Notes: generated by a model not told the origin, from the letters alone. Numbered from the stretch's first letter, positions 13,935-22,570 are shown. The stretch: DNA of 32,375 nt from an uncultured Ruminococcus sp. (GCA_902778175.1 CACYWT010000033.1:1-32375); one strand, 5' to 3'. Numbers and translations: made by a program.

Positions 13935-15062
13935 TCAGTACAGTAATGCGCCGTAGCGTCCGGCGAGGGCTTTAAGCTCGTTTTCGTCGATATCACAGCG
14001 CGTATCCACTATCAGCCGTCCCTGAAAATAACGCAGAGCAGCCTCAAGCGTTGTACAGTCGTTTGCGTGTACCGTTACCGGCAGACGGGTGATATTTGCG
14101 TTGTCGGCAAGCAAAGTCGCGTCGTCTGCTGAGTGAAGCTCAATATAGACGGAGTTGACTGCCTCGTCGTCAAGGTCGATTATATCCTCTTCAAGACCGA
14201 CGGTACATTCGATCGGCTCGGACATTACCATATTATCGGACAGGAAAAATGCTTCGCAGTCCACAGCGGCAGCATAGCTGTCCTTTTCTTTATCCGATTC
14301 AAAGCGGCAGGGGCGGCTTTGAATGATCTCTGTCTTTTCCTTTGTGAGCGTACCCTGAGCCGATATGAATATATCTGCGCCGTTTTCGCTGAGCAGGGAT
14401 ATTTCTTCTTCGCTCAGATCTCCCGTTGCGATAAGCGGTATCTCCGCATGAGGAAATGCCTTTGCGATAAGCTCGGCGGTCTCTTCATTACCTTCGCTGC
14501 AGGATATTCCGAAAGCGGCAGCGCCGAGGGATTGCAGGGTTATCAGCGATGCGATATAGTCGGTTCCCGCATCATTTGTGCCGTCACCGTCAACTGTCAT
14601 TGTGATGAAGATCGGGATATCTGCGGCATTTGCGGCGAATACTGCGGCGCGCATCTCTCCGAGCGTACCTGCGTCGGAAAGCAGGATAAGATCAGCTCCG
14701 GCGTCGCGCAGCACCGTGATCTTTTCGAGATAATCAAGATACAGGCTCTCGAAAACTCCGCTTGTGTAATGCTGCAGTCCGGAGGAAGCGATAAGTCCTC
14801 CGACGTAAGCCTTTTTTCCGGCGGCGTCTTCGGCAAGACCGATAGCGTCACGGCAAAGCTCAGGAAATTCCTCGTCGCGGTTTACTTCATCGAGTCTTTT
14901 GTGAGTTATGGTTTCTGTCGGCGCAAGAATGATATCCGCGCCGGCTGAAAGCGCGCTTTCGTAGCGCTTTCGTAACCGGACGGTGCTTTCGGCGTCTGCC
15001 GGGCTGTATTCATCGGAATTAATGCTTTCCCCGGCAAGGGGAAGGCTGAAAGAAAAACTCAT
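13935..15062 (-). CDS. MetH-like homocysteine methyltransferase/pterin-domain protein lacking the zinc Cys pair
   Basis: A 375-residue protein. Residues about 15-245 follow the fold and motifs of the homocysteine S-methyltransferase domain: AGADIILAPTET resembles the family's AGADIIxTNTF, then YVGGLIASSG and GISCSEGNEE. The first zinc ligand is kept (Cys188), but the usual GGCCG carrying the other two reads ISAQG here, and the N-terminal DGAMGT strand is missing. Residues about 300-375 resemble the start of the pterin-binding domain of clostridial MetH (LPVTVHAND, TLEAALRYFQGRLIVDT, YGALLY). No cobalamin domain follows. It therefore probably does not methylate homocysteine by the usual route. 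A binding or regulatory role, or decay, are alternatives. AAGGAGAG precedes the ATG, 14 bp after argS. Confidence 0.75.
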   Translation of the reverse strand: MSFSFSLPLAGESINSDEYSPADAESTVRLRKRYESALSAGADIILAPTETITHKRLDEVNRDEEFPELCRDAIGLAEDAAGKKAYVGGLIASSGLQHYTSGVFESLYLDYLEKITVLRDAGADLILLSDAGTLGEMRAAVFAANAADIPIFITMTVDGDGTNDAGTDYIASLITLQSLGAAAFGISCSEGNEETAELIAKAFPHAEIPLIATGDLSEEEISLLSENGADIFISAQGTLTKEKTEIIQSRPCRFESDKEKDSYAAAVDCEAFFLSDNMVMSEPIECTVGLEEDIIDLDDEAVNSVYIELHSADDATLLADNANITRLPVTVHANDCTTLEAALRYFQGRLIVDTRCDIDENELKALAGRYGALLY

Positions 15063-15076
15063 TTCGGCTCTCCTTA

Positions 15077-16762
15077 TTACATTGATTCGGGGGCGTTTAT
15101 CTTGAACATTGTAAGTACGTTTGCGATCACTGTGCGTGTTGCGGTGCAGAGTGACAGACGAGCCTGCATAAGCGCCTCATCCTCGCTCTTTACACGGCAG
15201 GCGTTGTAGAATTTATGGAAAAGCGTAGCCGTATCATATATATAACGGGTGATCCTTGAAGGATCATAGGTCTTTGCGGCGGTTATGATCTCCTCGCCGT
15301 ATGAAGCAAGCTTATTGATAAGCTCTATCTCTTCGGGAGCGGTAAGCTTTGCATAATCATCGGGAGTACATTCGCGCTGTGCGATGCCGTCCTCGCCGAG
15401 CTTTTTGATTATATTGCAGATACGCGCATGAGCATACTGTACATAGTATACGGGGTTCTGTGAGGATTGTTCGATAGCAAGATCAAGGTCAAATTCAAAG
15501 GGAGTATTTGCCTCTCTGAGATTGAAGAAGAATCTTGCGGCGTCGATCGGGATCTCATCAAGAAGAGTCACGAGAGTGATAGCCTTTCCGCTTCTCTTGG
15601 AGAGCTTTACTCTTTCGCCGTCTTTTACGAGGAAGACCATCTGCATCAGAACTACGTCAAGACGGCTTGCGTCCACACCGAGAGCTGTCAGAGCAGCCTT
15701 CAGACGCGGAACATAGCCGTGATGGTCGGCGCCGAGAACGTCTATTGCGATATCGAAGTTTCTTGTTACCAGCTTGTCATAGTGGTATGCGATATCGGGA
15801 ACAACGTAGGTCGGAAGTCCGTTTGAGCGTACAAGCACGAAATCCTTGTCTGCTCCGAACTGAGCAGCCTTGAACCAGATCGCGCCCTCCTGCTCATAGG
15901 TATGTCCCTTTTCTGTCAGGAGCTTTACTACCTTATCGACAGCGCCGCTGCGGTGAAGTGTGCTTTCCCTGAACCAGCGGTCGTATTTTATGCGGTATTT
16001 GAGAAGATCTTTTTCCAGCCCCTCGATATTTTTGGGAAGCGCGAAATCAACAAGAGCCTTTCTTCTTTCCTCGGCGGAGGAATCAACATAGCTGTCGCCG
16101 TTTATCTCTGCGAAAGCCTTTGCATGGTCAATAATATCCTGACCGTGGTAGGAATCCTCGGGAAGCTCCCAGTCATCGCGGTAAAGCTGCATATAGCGTA
16201 CTTCAAGCGATGTTGCGAATTTTTCTATCTGGTTGCCTGCGTCGTTTACATAAAATTCCCTTGCGACCTGATAGCCTGCCGCATCGAGAACGCTTGCAAG
16301 GCTGTCGCCGATTGCGCCGCCGCGCGCATTGCCTATATGCATGGGACCGGTAGGGTTAGCGGAAACGAATTCAACGAGGATCTTTTTTCCCTTACCGTGA
16401 TCCGATCTTCCGTAATTGCTGCCCTCTTGTGCGATCTCAGCGAGTACCTTTGCGTAGTATGAGCTGTCGTAGAAGAAATTGATAAATCCGGGACCTGCTA
16501 TTTCAAAGCGCGCCATATCGGTCTGTGACAGGTCGATACAGCCTGTGATGATTTCTGCGATCTTTCTCGGTGCGGCGCGGAAAGCCCTTGCCGAAACCAT
16601 TGCCGCATTTGTGGCAAGATCGCCGTGGCTGCGGTCAGCCGGTATCTCTATATTGAACTGGGGAACCTCCGCCTGAGGGAGAAGTCCCTCGCTGATTGCT
16701 TTTTCAAATGCCTTATGCAGAGCCGTATTCAGGCTGCATACTGCTGCTGATGCTGTAGACAT
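15077..16762 (-). CDS. argS: Arginine--tRNA ligase
   Basis: A class I aminoacyl-tRNA synthetase charging tRNA-Arg in the cytoplasm. The 561-residue length is normal. The N-terminal additional domain (residues about 10-95) contains SHGDLATNAAM. The HIGH-type motif is HIGN at 142-145, after FVSANPTGPMH. The KMSKS-type motif is KLSKR at 386-390. The anticodon-binding DALR domain fills roughly 440-561. The start codon shares one base with the stop of the DUF1934 gene (TAATG), so translation is coupled. The same order, DUF1934 (ywiB) then argS, is known in Bacillus subtilis. Confidence 0.97.
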   Translation of the reverse strand: MSTASAAVCSLNTALHKAFEKAISEGLLPQAEVPQFNIEIPADRSHGDLATNAAMVSARAFRAAPRKIAEIITGCIDLSQTDMARFEIAGPGFINFFYDSSYYAKVLAEIAQEGSNYGRSDHGKGKKILVEFVSANPTGPMHIGNARGGAIGDSLASVLDAAGYQVAREFYVNDAGNQIEKFATSLEVRYMQLYRDDWELPEDSYHGQDIIDHAKAFAEINGDSYVDSSAEERRKALVDFALPKNIEGLEKDLLKYRIKYDRWFRESTLHRSGAVDKVVKLLTEKGHTYEQEGAIWFKAAQFGADKDFVLVRSNGLPTYVVPDIAYHYDKLVTRNFDIAIDVLGADHHGYVPRLKAALTALGVDASRLDVVLMQMVFLVKDGERVKLSKRSGKAITLVTLLDEIPIDAARFFFNLREANTPFEFDLDLAIEQSSQNPVYYVQYAHARICNIIKKLGEDGIAQRECTPDDYAKLTAPEEIELINKLASYGEEIITAAKTYDPSRITRYIYDTATLFHKFYNACRVKSEDEALMQARLSLCTATRTVIANVLTMFKINAPESM

Positions 16763-17193
16763 TATTTTTTTGCCTCCTTGATCCTGAGTGTTAATTCATT
16801 TGAGCTTGCAAGCTCGGATTCTATATCTATCGAATAGCGCACGGAAACTTCTCCGCCGCTGTCGTCGAGTGAAACATTTACCGATTCGGTATATACTCCG
16901 AGAGTAAGTGAGCCGAACGGTGTATTGTATTCGCATTTATGCCGCTGACCCTCTTCGAGTATCAGATGATGGTTTTCCTCGCCGCCCTTCATGACGGTAA
17001 CTGTGTTATCGGGAGTGACCTTTACTGTCGTCCTGTAATGCTTTTCCGGCGCGGACGGATCATATTCCTTATAGCTGATATAGCGGCAGTCTCCGCGCAT
17101 AACATAGGACGCCGAGGTTTCCAGCTCTATCTTTTCAGAATTTCCGTCCACAGTCTGCTTTCCGCAGACAGACAAATTGTAATTCTCTTCCAT
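16762..17193 (-). CDS. DUF1934 (YwiB-type) protein
   Basis: A 143-residue protein of the DUF1934 family, a small calycin-like beta barrel of unknown function often encoded directly ahead of argS. It begins with a short beta strand and has ELETSASYVMRGDCRYISYKE. The middle has DNTVTVMKGGEENHHLILEEGQ and the end TPFGSLTLGVYTESV, all typical of the family. No signal peptide or membrane segment, so it is cytoplasmic. The ATG at 17193 follows GGGGAGGAAAGGA. The GGGGAGG part of that site is the edge of the GC-rich tandem array upstream. It overlaps argS by one base. Confidence 0.85.
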   Translation of the reverse strand: MEENYNLSVCGKQTVDGNSEKIELETSASYVMRGDCRYISYKEYDPSAPEKHYRTTVKVTPDNTVTVMKGGEENHHLILEEGQRHKCEYNTPFGSLTLGVYTESVNVSLDDSGGEVSVRYSIDIESELASSNELTLRIKEAKK

Positions 17194-17208
17194 TTTTTTC
17201 CTTTCCTC

Positions 17209-17260
17209 CCCGGGCTGCCTTCCCGGGCTGCCTTCCCGGGCTGCCCTTCCCGGGCTGCCG
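17209..17260. repeat. GC-rich 13-bp tandem array
   Basis: Four head-to-tail units of CCCGGGCTGCCTT (the third with one extra C, the fourth ending differently), followed by related CCCGG-rich sequence to about 17290. It lies 16-70 bp upstream of the DUF1934 start and would be transcribed. Composition is sharply GC-rich against the AT-rich flanks. Confidence 0.85.
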
Positions 17261-17297
17261 CCCGGACCTGCCCGGGGCTGCTCGCCCCGGACCCCAG

Positions 17298-17319
17298 GCA
17301 GGGCGGTCGACCGCCCTGC
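17298..17319. other. 22-bp perfect palindrome
   Basis: An exact inverted repeat centred on GTCGAC, with arms starting GCAGGGCGG. It adjoins the GC-rich tandem array between murI and DUF1934. Nearby CCGGGG and CCCCGG (17272-17290) also pair. Possibilities are an mRNA processing stem or a terminator/attenuator stem. No T run follows on the minus strand. Confidence 0.7.
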
Positions 17320-17416
17320 ACCCGCATATTTTACGGCTTTTTTTATGCACAGCAGATACTTGCGTGGGATAAAACCTTGCCTTTTCCGCAGGTTTTTGAT
17401 TCTGCTGATGATCGTT

Positions 17417-18223
17417 TCATTCGATGGTGATGTGGGTTACCTCTTCACTGACATTGCGCCCGAGAAAGATACCGGCTGTATGCATGAATCCGTCTACCGT
17501 GTCGCTGACGTAAAATGAACATGAACCGAGAGTGTTGCTCTGATTGAGAATATTGTGGCTGCTGAGCATATTCGCGGCATAAAGAGCGGTTTCCTTGCCG
17601 GAATCTATCAGGCGTACATGACCGCCGAGATAATTTGAGATTGCTTTCGCTATTATCGGGAAATGTGTGCAGCCGAGAATGAGAGTGTCGATCCCGTTTT
17701 TCTTCATATCTGAAAGATAGCGCTCTACCATAAGCTGAACAAGCGGATCGTCCTCCGAAATAAAACCGTTTTCCACAAAATTGACGAACAGCGGACAATC
17801 CTGCTGGAATACCGTGATACGGTCATTCTGACGCAGGATCTCTTTCTTGTAGGAACAGCTCTTTACCGTCGCTGACGTTCCGATAATGCCGATCTTGCCG
17901 TTTCGCGTTGCATTTACTGCGGCTGTCGCAGTCGGGATAACGACCCCCGTGAACGGAACGGGTAGAGTGTCTTTAAGTTCGGTTGCGACCGAGCTGACAG
18001 TACCGCAGGCAGCAATAATAAGCTTTACGTTTTTCGACAGGAGAAAATTCGCGTCCTGACGGGCATATTTCTTTATCGTTTCTTCGCTTCGGCTGCCGTA
18101 AGGCACTCTCGCGGTATCTCCGAAATATATGATATTTTCCTGCGGCAGTACCTTTATAAGCTCCTTTACGGCGGTAAGTCCGCCGAGACCGCTGTCAAAT
18201 ACGCCGATTGACTGTTCAGACAT
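17417..18223 (-). CDS. murI: Glutamate racemase
   Basis: Converts L-glutamate to D-glutamate for peptidoglycan synthesis in the cytoplasm, without a cofactor. About 268 residues from the ATG at 18223. That start is chosen over the frame's earlier ATG at 18247 because it gives the usual MSEQSIGVFDSGLGG beginning. Asp10 is in FDSG, and the two catalytic cysteines are Cys73 in AACGTVSS and Cys185 in GCTHFP. The first motif has Gly where many racemases have Asn. It overlaps the end of ddl by 8 bases (ATGTCTGA), so both D-amino-acid steps of wall synthesis are coupled. A weak minus-strand hairpin with a T-rich tail near 17370-17395 may partly terminate after it. Confidence 0.95.
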   Translation of the reverse strand: MSEQSIGVFDSGLGGLTAVKELIKVLPQENIIYFGDTARVPYGSRSEETIKKYARQDANFLLSKNVKLIIAACGTVSSVATELKDTLPVPFTGVVIPTATAAVNATRNGKIGIIGTSATVKSCSYKKEILRQNDRITVFQQDCPLFVNFVENGFISEDDPLVQLMVERYLSDMKKNGIDTLILGCTHFPIIAKAISNYLGGHVRLIDSGKETALYAANMLSSHNILNQSNTLGSCSFYVSDTVDGFMHTAGIFLGRNVSEEVTHITIE

Positions 18224-19292
18224 TTTTATCCGCCCTCTCAAATGCAAGCTCGATCAGTTTTTCGATAAGGCTGCTGCCCTTTATATCACAGGCTGCCATA
18301 AGCTTGGGATACATACTGATGGAGGTAAAGCCCGGCAGGGTATTGATCTCGTTGAGCAGGACTCTGCCGTCGTCTGTTACAAAGAAATCAACTCTCGAAA
18401 GACCGGTGCAGTCGAGTGCGCGGTATGCCTTCTTTGCCGTAGAGCGTACCTTTTCCATAAGCTCCTCGCTGATCTGCGCAGGAATGAAAAGCTTGGAATC
18501 GGCATTGTTGTATTTTGCGTCGTAATCATAGAATTCGGCAGCCGGAGCGATCTGTCCCGGAACTGATGCGAACGGCTCGTCATTTCCGAGTACAGCACAT
18601 TCGACTTCCTTGCCGATGATGCTTTCTTCAACAAGGATTCGTCTGTCCTCTGCGGCAGCCTTTTCAACTGCAGCGATGAACTGTTCTCTGTTTGCTGCCT
18701 TGCTTATGCCGACGGAGGATCCTGCATTTGCAGGCTTTACGAACATGGGATAGCCAAGCTCACGCTCCGCCTCTTCGATGTATTTATCCGGATCCCTGTT
18801 GTAGTCATAGGTATAGAACCAGGTGAATTTTGCCTGGTCTATGCCTGCGTGTTCAAAGATGATATTTGTAACGATCTTGTCCATGCAGTCTGCGCTTGCA
18901 AGCACTCCGCAGCCTACATAAGGGATCTCCGCAAGCTCAAGTACGCCCTGTATTGTGCCGTCTTCGCCGTTTTTGCCGTGAAGGACAGGAAATACTGCGT
19001 CAAGCTTTACTATTCTGTAGCTGTCATCATCAAGGACTATCATTCCGCCTACGCGCGGCGCCGGAGCAATGAACGCAAGCTTATTGCCGGGATCGTTTTC
19101 CCATGATCCGTCAGCGATATTCTCTGTGGGACCGCTGTAAAGGAACCATTTTCCTTTTTTGCTGATGCCGATGGTAATGACGTCGTATTTGTCACGGGGG
19201 ATCTGGCTTATGACATAGGAGGCTGAGACCCTCGAAACCTCATGCTCTGACGATTTTCCGCCGAAAAGGACGGCGATACGTTTCTTCTGCAC
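18216..19292 (-). CDS. ddl: D-alanine--D-alanine ligase
   Basis: An ATP-grasp ligase making D-Ala-D-Ala for peptidoglycan precursors. About 358 residues. The N-terminal motif is VLFGGKSSEHEVS, followed by VFPVLHGKNGEDGTIQG. The ATP-grasp region has FVKPANAGSSVGISK, the specificity loop is EFYDYDAKY, and the metal-binding end is LLNEINTLPGFTSISMYPK. The Tyr of AKY corresponds to the residue associated with D-Ala-D-Ala rather than D-Ala-D-lactate synthesis, so ordinary vancomycin-sensitive precursors are expected (inference). The GTG at 19292 lies 8 bases after AAGGAG. The earlier GTG at 19301 overlaps that site and is unlikely. First gene of the minus-strand group. I could not identify its promoter with confidence in the AT-rich 19302-19480. 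Confidence 0.96.
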   Translation of the reverse strand: MQKKRIAVLFGGKSSEHEVSRVSASYVISQIPRDKYDVITIGISKKGKWFLYSGPTENIADGSWENDPGNKLAFIAPAPRVGGMIVLDDDSYRIVKLDAVFPVLHGKNGEDGTIQGVLELAEIPYVGCGVLASADCMDKIVTNIIFEHAGIDQAKFTWFYTYDYNRDPDKYIEEAERELGYPMFVKPANAGSSVGISKAANREQFIAAVEKAAAEDRRILVEESIIGKEVECAVLGNDEPFASVPGQIAPAAEFYDYDAKYNNADSKLFIPAQISEELMEKVRSTAKKAYRALDCTGLSRVDFFVTDDGRVLLNEINTLPGFTSISMYPKLMAACDIKGSSLIEKLIELAFERADKNV

Positions 19293-19301
19293 CTGAAACA
19301 C

Positions 19302-19666
19302 TCCTTGTTTGAATTATGGATGCCGCTTGGATCTGTATTACATTACATTATATATAACATTTATATTAACATTATATATACATATATACGGCTTTTGCCG
19401 CGACATTCCTTACATCTTATTATATTATCATATATTCCGGCTGCGTGCAATTCTATTTTTACAAGATCGGATATTTCCGGCTTAGAAGTTAAACTAAGTT
19501 TTTTAAAGCTTTTGTGCAAATTGCTAAATATAAAAAGTTTTTTTGGATATATTGGAAAAAGACTTGATTTTTCCGGAAATAAATGCTATTATCTATATGG
19601 ATTTGTTACAAGTTTGAAATAATTTACCGAGGCAAATCGAATTAAAAGTTAAAAATCTGTAAATTA
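19302..19666. other. AT-rich divergent intergenic region between ddl and the NlpC/P60 gene
   Basis: No gene is supported. It contains alternating TA-rich stretches with a repeated ACATTATATATA, a small CGGC-TTTT-GCCG hairpin near 19388-19399, and the promoter of the NlpC/P60 gene at 19564-19592. I looked for a cyclic di-AMP (ydaO-type) riboswitch, often found ahead of such hydrolases, and saw none of its conserved sequence. Confidence 0.6.
19564..19592 (+). promoter_or_regulatory. Promoter of the NlpC/P60 protein gene
   Basis: TTGATT and TATTAT are 17 bp apart. This gives a leader of about 120 bases before the chosen start at 19718, long enough for post-transcriptional control. No known riboswitch was recognised in it. 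Confidence 0.7.
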
Positions 19667-19717
19667 ATGATAAATATGGATAATAACGTACTATTAAGAA
19701 GGGAGAAAATTCACTTT

Positions 19718-21994
19718 ATGGGTAAGGTCATGAAAAAGCTTATTGCTGCCTCGCTGTCACTCAGTGTACTTTCTACAATGATGATTTCCGCATCTCTGAC
19801 AGCGTCAGCCGAGTCCAGTACAGGCGTAGGTCTTTCAGCTCACGCAATGAAGGCATATCGTGAGGGCTGGAGCTATGTATGGGGCGGAACCTCATACGGC
19901 GCAGTTGACTGCTCGGGTCTTATTTATACTTATAATTGTGTAGGCGGCAACAGAGTTGATATGCTTGGTTCTTCCTACTGCAGCGGTTATGTCAGCAACG
20001 GCGTTCCGAATATCCACGGTCTGGGACTTCATTCCCCCGGACACGTCGGAGTATATATCGGTTCAGGTATGGCAGTAGATGCAAGAGACGAGTATTCAGG
20101 TGTTGTATACCACAATGTATACAGTAAAAGCTGGGTAGAATGGTTCAAGGTCGCAGGAGTTTCCTATCCGACAAACGGCTGGGTCCTTTTCGACGGTGAT
20201 TCCTTCTACTATGAGAATGGTGAATATATCACCAATACCTCAAGAACTATCGACGGTGTTACATATTATTTCGACGGTGCAGGCGTTTCTGATATGGCGC
20301 CTCCCGCAGGTTCATATGAAGCAACGGATTATTCCTCAAGCTCGGCAGCTCCTGCTCCGGTAAATACTTATAATGAAGATCCGGAACCCGAACCCGAACC
20401 CGAACCTGAGCCGGAGCCGGAACCCGAGATCGTAAAGGTTACGGGTGTAAGCCTTGACAAAACAGAGCTCAGCCTCAAGGAAGGCGAATACGGCTATGAG
20501 CTGAATGCATATGCTCTTCCCGATAATGCCGATAACAAAAAGGTCGTATGGTCAAGCTCCGATACAAATGTAGCTTCCGTAACAGACTGGGGCTTTGTTA
20601 CACCGATCGGCGCAGGCACAGCAACTATTACGGTCAAGACGGAGGACGGAAGCTTCACCAAGAAGTGCAAGGTCACTGTAAAGGCAGAGGAATCCACCGT
20701 ACCGGAAGAAAGCAAGCCTGAGGAAAGCAAGCCCGAGGAAAGCAAGCCTGAGGAGAGCAAGCCTGAGGAAAGCAAACCCGAGGAAAGCAAGCCCGAAGAA
20801 AAGCAGGAGGAAGTAAAGATCATAGCTTCCTACGGCGACGAGGACGAGCAGGGCAAGGATACCGTAAAGAAGATCCAGAACAAGCTTTACGCTCTCGGTT
20901 ATCTGACTGAGAAGGCGTCAGGTTATTTCGGAAATGATACAGTAGACGCTATTATGCTGTTCCAGAACAATAACGGTCTTGAAGTAACAGGTATCGCTGA
21001 TGAAAAGACTGTAAATAAGCTCAATGCGAAGAATGCAAAGTCAAACTTCTCAAAGCTTGAGCCTGATATGTATGATGACGGAGAGGATCTTTCCATCACA
21101 GCTATGCAGACAAAGCTGACAGAGCTTAAATATTACTATGATGATATCACAGGCTTCTACGGCGAGCTTACAAAGAGCGCGGTAGAGCAGTTCCAGAAGA
21201 ACAACGGACTTAAAGTTACGGGTGTTGCTGATGAGAATACTCTCAAGAAGCTTTTCGGCGACGGCGTAAAGAGCAATCCCGATGCAGGCAGCGTAATGCT
21301 CGGTCAGAGCGGCGCGAATGTCCTCAAGATGCAGAAGAAGCTCGTTGAGCTGAGATATCTTGCGGCAGATGCAGACGAGGTTTTTGATAATAATGTTCTT
21401 GATGCGGTAAAGCTGTTCCAGAGAACAGCAGGCATGGAAGAGTCTGATTCACTTACGGCTGAACAGCTCGAGGTACTGTATTCGGCGGACGCACCCAGAT
21501 CTCCTGATTATGATGATCTCCGTTACGGCTTCAGCGGTGATGACGTAGCTCAGCTCCAGTCCAGACTTGCAATGCTCAGGTATTACGACGGAAAGATCTC
21601 CGGTAAATATGACAAGGCTGTTGAAGAAGCAGTTAAACAGTTCCAGGGCGATTACGGACTTGATGTAACAGGTATTGCCGACAGTCAGACAAGAGAGCTT
21701 GTCCAGACAGAGGCACAGCGTGAAAGCTCAAAGGTAGGCGACGAGCTTATCCTCAAGACAGCAACTGTTTCAGACAATGCCCTTGCACATCTTGCCGACA
21801 GCAAGGTCCCCACACCGGGCGAGATCGTTCTGACAAACCAGAGCAGCAGCGATTTTGTAAAGACCAGCGTTATTCTCGGTTCTGTAGTTCTTCTCACTAT
21901 CTTCCTTTCGATCGTATTTGTTATCGAGCTCAGAAAGAGAAAGAGAAAAACAGCAGAGGTTGACATCTCAGAATACAGCAGAAGAAAGTTCTGA
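19718..21994 (+). CDS. Exported NlpC/P60 peptidase with BIG2 and four peptidoglycan-binding repeats, membrane anchored
   Basis: About 758 residues from the ATG at 19718, which follows AAGGGAG at 12 bases (a frame start at 19667 lacks such a site). Order: signal peptide (1-31, ending ASA); NlpC/P60 domain (about 38-150) with Cys65 in DCSG and His109 in PGHVGVYIG; a short Trp/Tyr-rich choline-binding-like stretch (154-192); a Pro-Glu repeat (about 220-236); a BIG2 immunoglobulin-like domain (about 241-320); PEESK repeats (327-360); four PG_binding_1-type repeats (about 376-655), each ending in an FQxxxGLxVTGxAD-like pattern; and a C-terminal helix (about 717-738) with a basic RKRKRK tail. It should cut peptide cross-bridges or stem peptides of peptidoglycan outside the membrane while held to it. 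A cell-separation or wall-turnover role is inferred. Confidence 0.93.
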   Translation: MGKVMKKLIAASLSLSVLSTMMISASLTASAESSTGVGLSAHAMKAYREGWSYVWGGTSYGAVDCSGLIYTYNCVGGNRVDMLGSSYCSGYVSNGVPNIHGLGLHSPGHVGVYIGSGMAVDARDEYSGVVYHNVYSKSWVEWFKVAGVSYPTNGWVLFDGDSFYYENGEYITNTSRTIDGVTYYFDGAGVSDMAPPAGSYEATDYSSSSAAPAPVNTYNEDPEPEPEPEPEPEPEPEIVKVTGVSLDKTELSLKEGEYGYELNAYALPDNADNKKVVWSSSDTNVASVTDWGFVTPIGAGTATITVKTEDGSFTKKCKVTVKAEESTVPEESKPEESKPEESKPEESKPEESKPEESKPEEKQEEVKIIASYGDEDEQGKDTVKKIQNKLYALGYLTEKASGYFGNDTVDAIMLFQNNNGLEVTGIADEKTVNKLNAKNAKSNFSKLEPDMYDDGEDLSITAMQTKLTELKYYYDDITGFYGELTKSAVEQFQKNNGLKVTGVADENTLKKLFGDGVKSNPDAGSVMLGQSGANVLKMQKKLVELRYLAADADEVFDNNVLDAVKLFQRTAGMEESDSLTAEQLEVLYSADAPRSPDYDDLRYGFSGDDVAQLQSRLAMLRYYDGKISGKYDKAVEEAVKQFQGDYGLDVTGIADSQTRELVQTEAQRESSKVGDELILKTATVSDNALAHLADSKVPTPGEIVLTNQSSSDFVKTSVILGSVVLLTIFLSIVFVIELRKRKRKTAEVDISEYSRRKF
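20380..20425 (+). repeat. Pro-Glu codon repeat
   Basis: Six-base CCGGAA/CCCGAA/CCTGAG units in tandem encoding alternating Pro-Glu. A rigid, acidic spacer between the catalytic part and the BIG2 domain of the NlpC/P60 protein. Confidence 0.85.
20702..20803 (+). repeat. 15-bp tandem repeat encoding PEESK
   Basis: Six copies of a CCTGAGGAAAGCAAG-like unit and a shortened seventh, encoding a PEESK linker between the BIG2 domain and the peptidoglycan-binding repeats. Copy number is likely to vary between strains. Confidence 0.9.
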
Positions 21995-22042
21995 TAAAAG
22001 AAACCGGACACCATAAGGGCGGCGCTGATATAGAAGTTTTAT

Positions 22043-22081
22043 GCCATAGTATTTCTGATATTCAGTCAGAAGTACTATGGC
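22043..22081 (+). terminator. Hairpin after the NlpC/P60 gene
   Basis: A 16-bp stem (GCCATAGTATTTCTGA with TCAGAAGTACTATGGC, one G-T pair), followed by GTTTCT. A long stem with a weak T tail; probably terminates the NlpC/P60 transcript. Confidence 0.6.
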
Positions 22082-22088
22082 GTTTCTA

Positions 22089-22117
22089 TTGATAGACCTT
22101 CAATACTGTGCTATAAT
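22089..22117 (+). promoter_or_regulatory. Promoter of the GNAT gene
   Basis: TTGATA and TATAAT are 17 bp apart, 40 bp before the ATG, which follows GAGGAGG. Confidence 0.75.
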
Positions 22118-22156
22118 TGCTACTAACAAAAATCGGAATTTGAGGAGGTATTTACT

Positions 22157-22570
22157 ATGAAATATTCAATTAAATACAACGAATTAAGTGCAGAAGAATT
22201 TATATTATTATGGGAAACAGTATGGGGACAAGCACCTTCATTAGAACAAACACGGCTTGCAATGGAACATACACTGTTCAGAGTTTCTATATTTGATGAT
22301 GATACAATTATAGCTATGGCAAGAATGATTGGTGACATGGGATTGGATTATTATATCAAAGATGTGATTGTCAGACCAGAATATCAGGGCAAAGGCGTAG
22401 GCAGAATGTTAATCAATGAATTAATGAAATTTGTCAATGATAATGGAATCTCAGGAACTCAGATTTTTGTTGAATTATGTGCAATGCCTGATAAAATTCC
22501 ATTTTATGAAAAGTTCGGATTTCACGCTAATGAAGCACAACGTCTGAAAATGATGTATCACGTCAGATAA
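22157..22570 (+). CDS. GNAT-family N-acetyltransferase
   Basis: A 137-residue acetyl-CoA-dependent N-acetyltransferase of unknown substrate. Motif A is clear: YIKDVIVRPEYQGKGVGRMLI, with the pyrophosphate-binding QGKGVG, and the C-terminal PFYEKFGF is the usual motif B. The start ATG follows GAGGAGG. It has its own promoter and hairpins on both sides. Codon use is unlike the neighbours: TTA, GAA, AAA and ATT dominate and the gene is much poorer in GC, which suggests later arrival by transfer. AAGTACTATG occurs on both sides of the unit (22070-22079 and 22595-22604). Confidence 0.93.
   Translation: MKYSIKYNELSAEEFILLWETVWGQAPSLEQTRLAMEHTLFRVSIFDDDTIIAMARMIGDMGLDYYIKDVIVRPEYQGKGVGRMLINELMKFVNDNGISGTQIFVELCAMPDKIPFYEKFGFHANEAQRLKMMYHVR

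Noticed and set aside
14133-14948. 271-codon plus-strand open frame
   Set aside because: Antisense shadow of the MetH-like gene.
17209-17260. CRISPR-like short repeats
   Set aside because: The 13-bp units are contiguous with no spacers. No other regularly spaced repeats or cas genes occur in the window.
16762-17327. N-terminal extension of DUF1934 through the GC-rich array
   Set aside because: The long frame over the array (start 17327) is in a different frame from DUF1934, and the family's usual start matches the ATG at 17193 with its ribosome site.
19593-19717. Possible cyclic di-AMP riboswitch ahead of the NlpC/P60 gene
   Set aside because: The leader is about 120 bases, AT-rich, and lacks the conserved sequence blocks of that riboswitch class.
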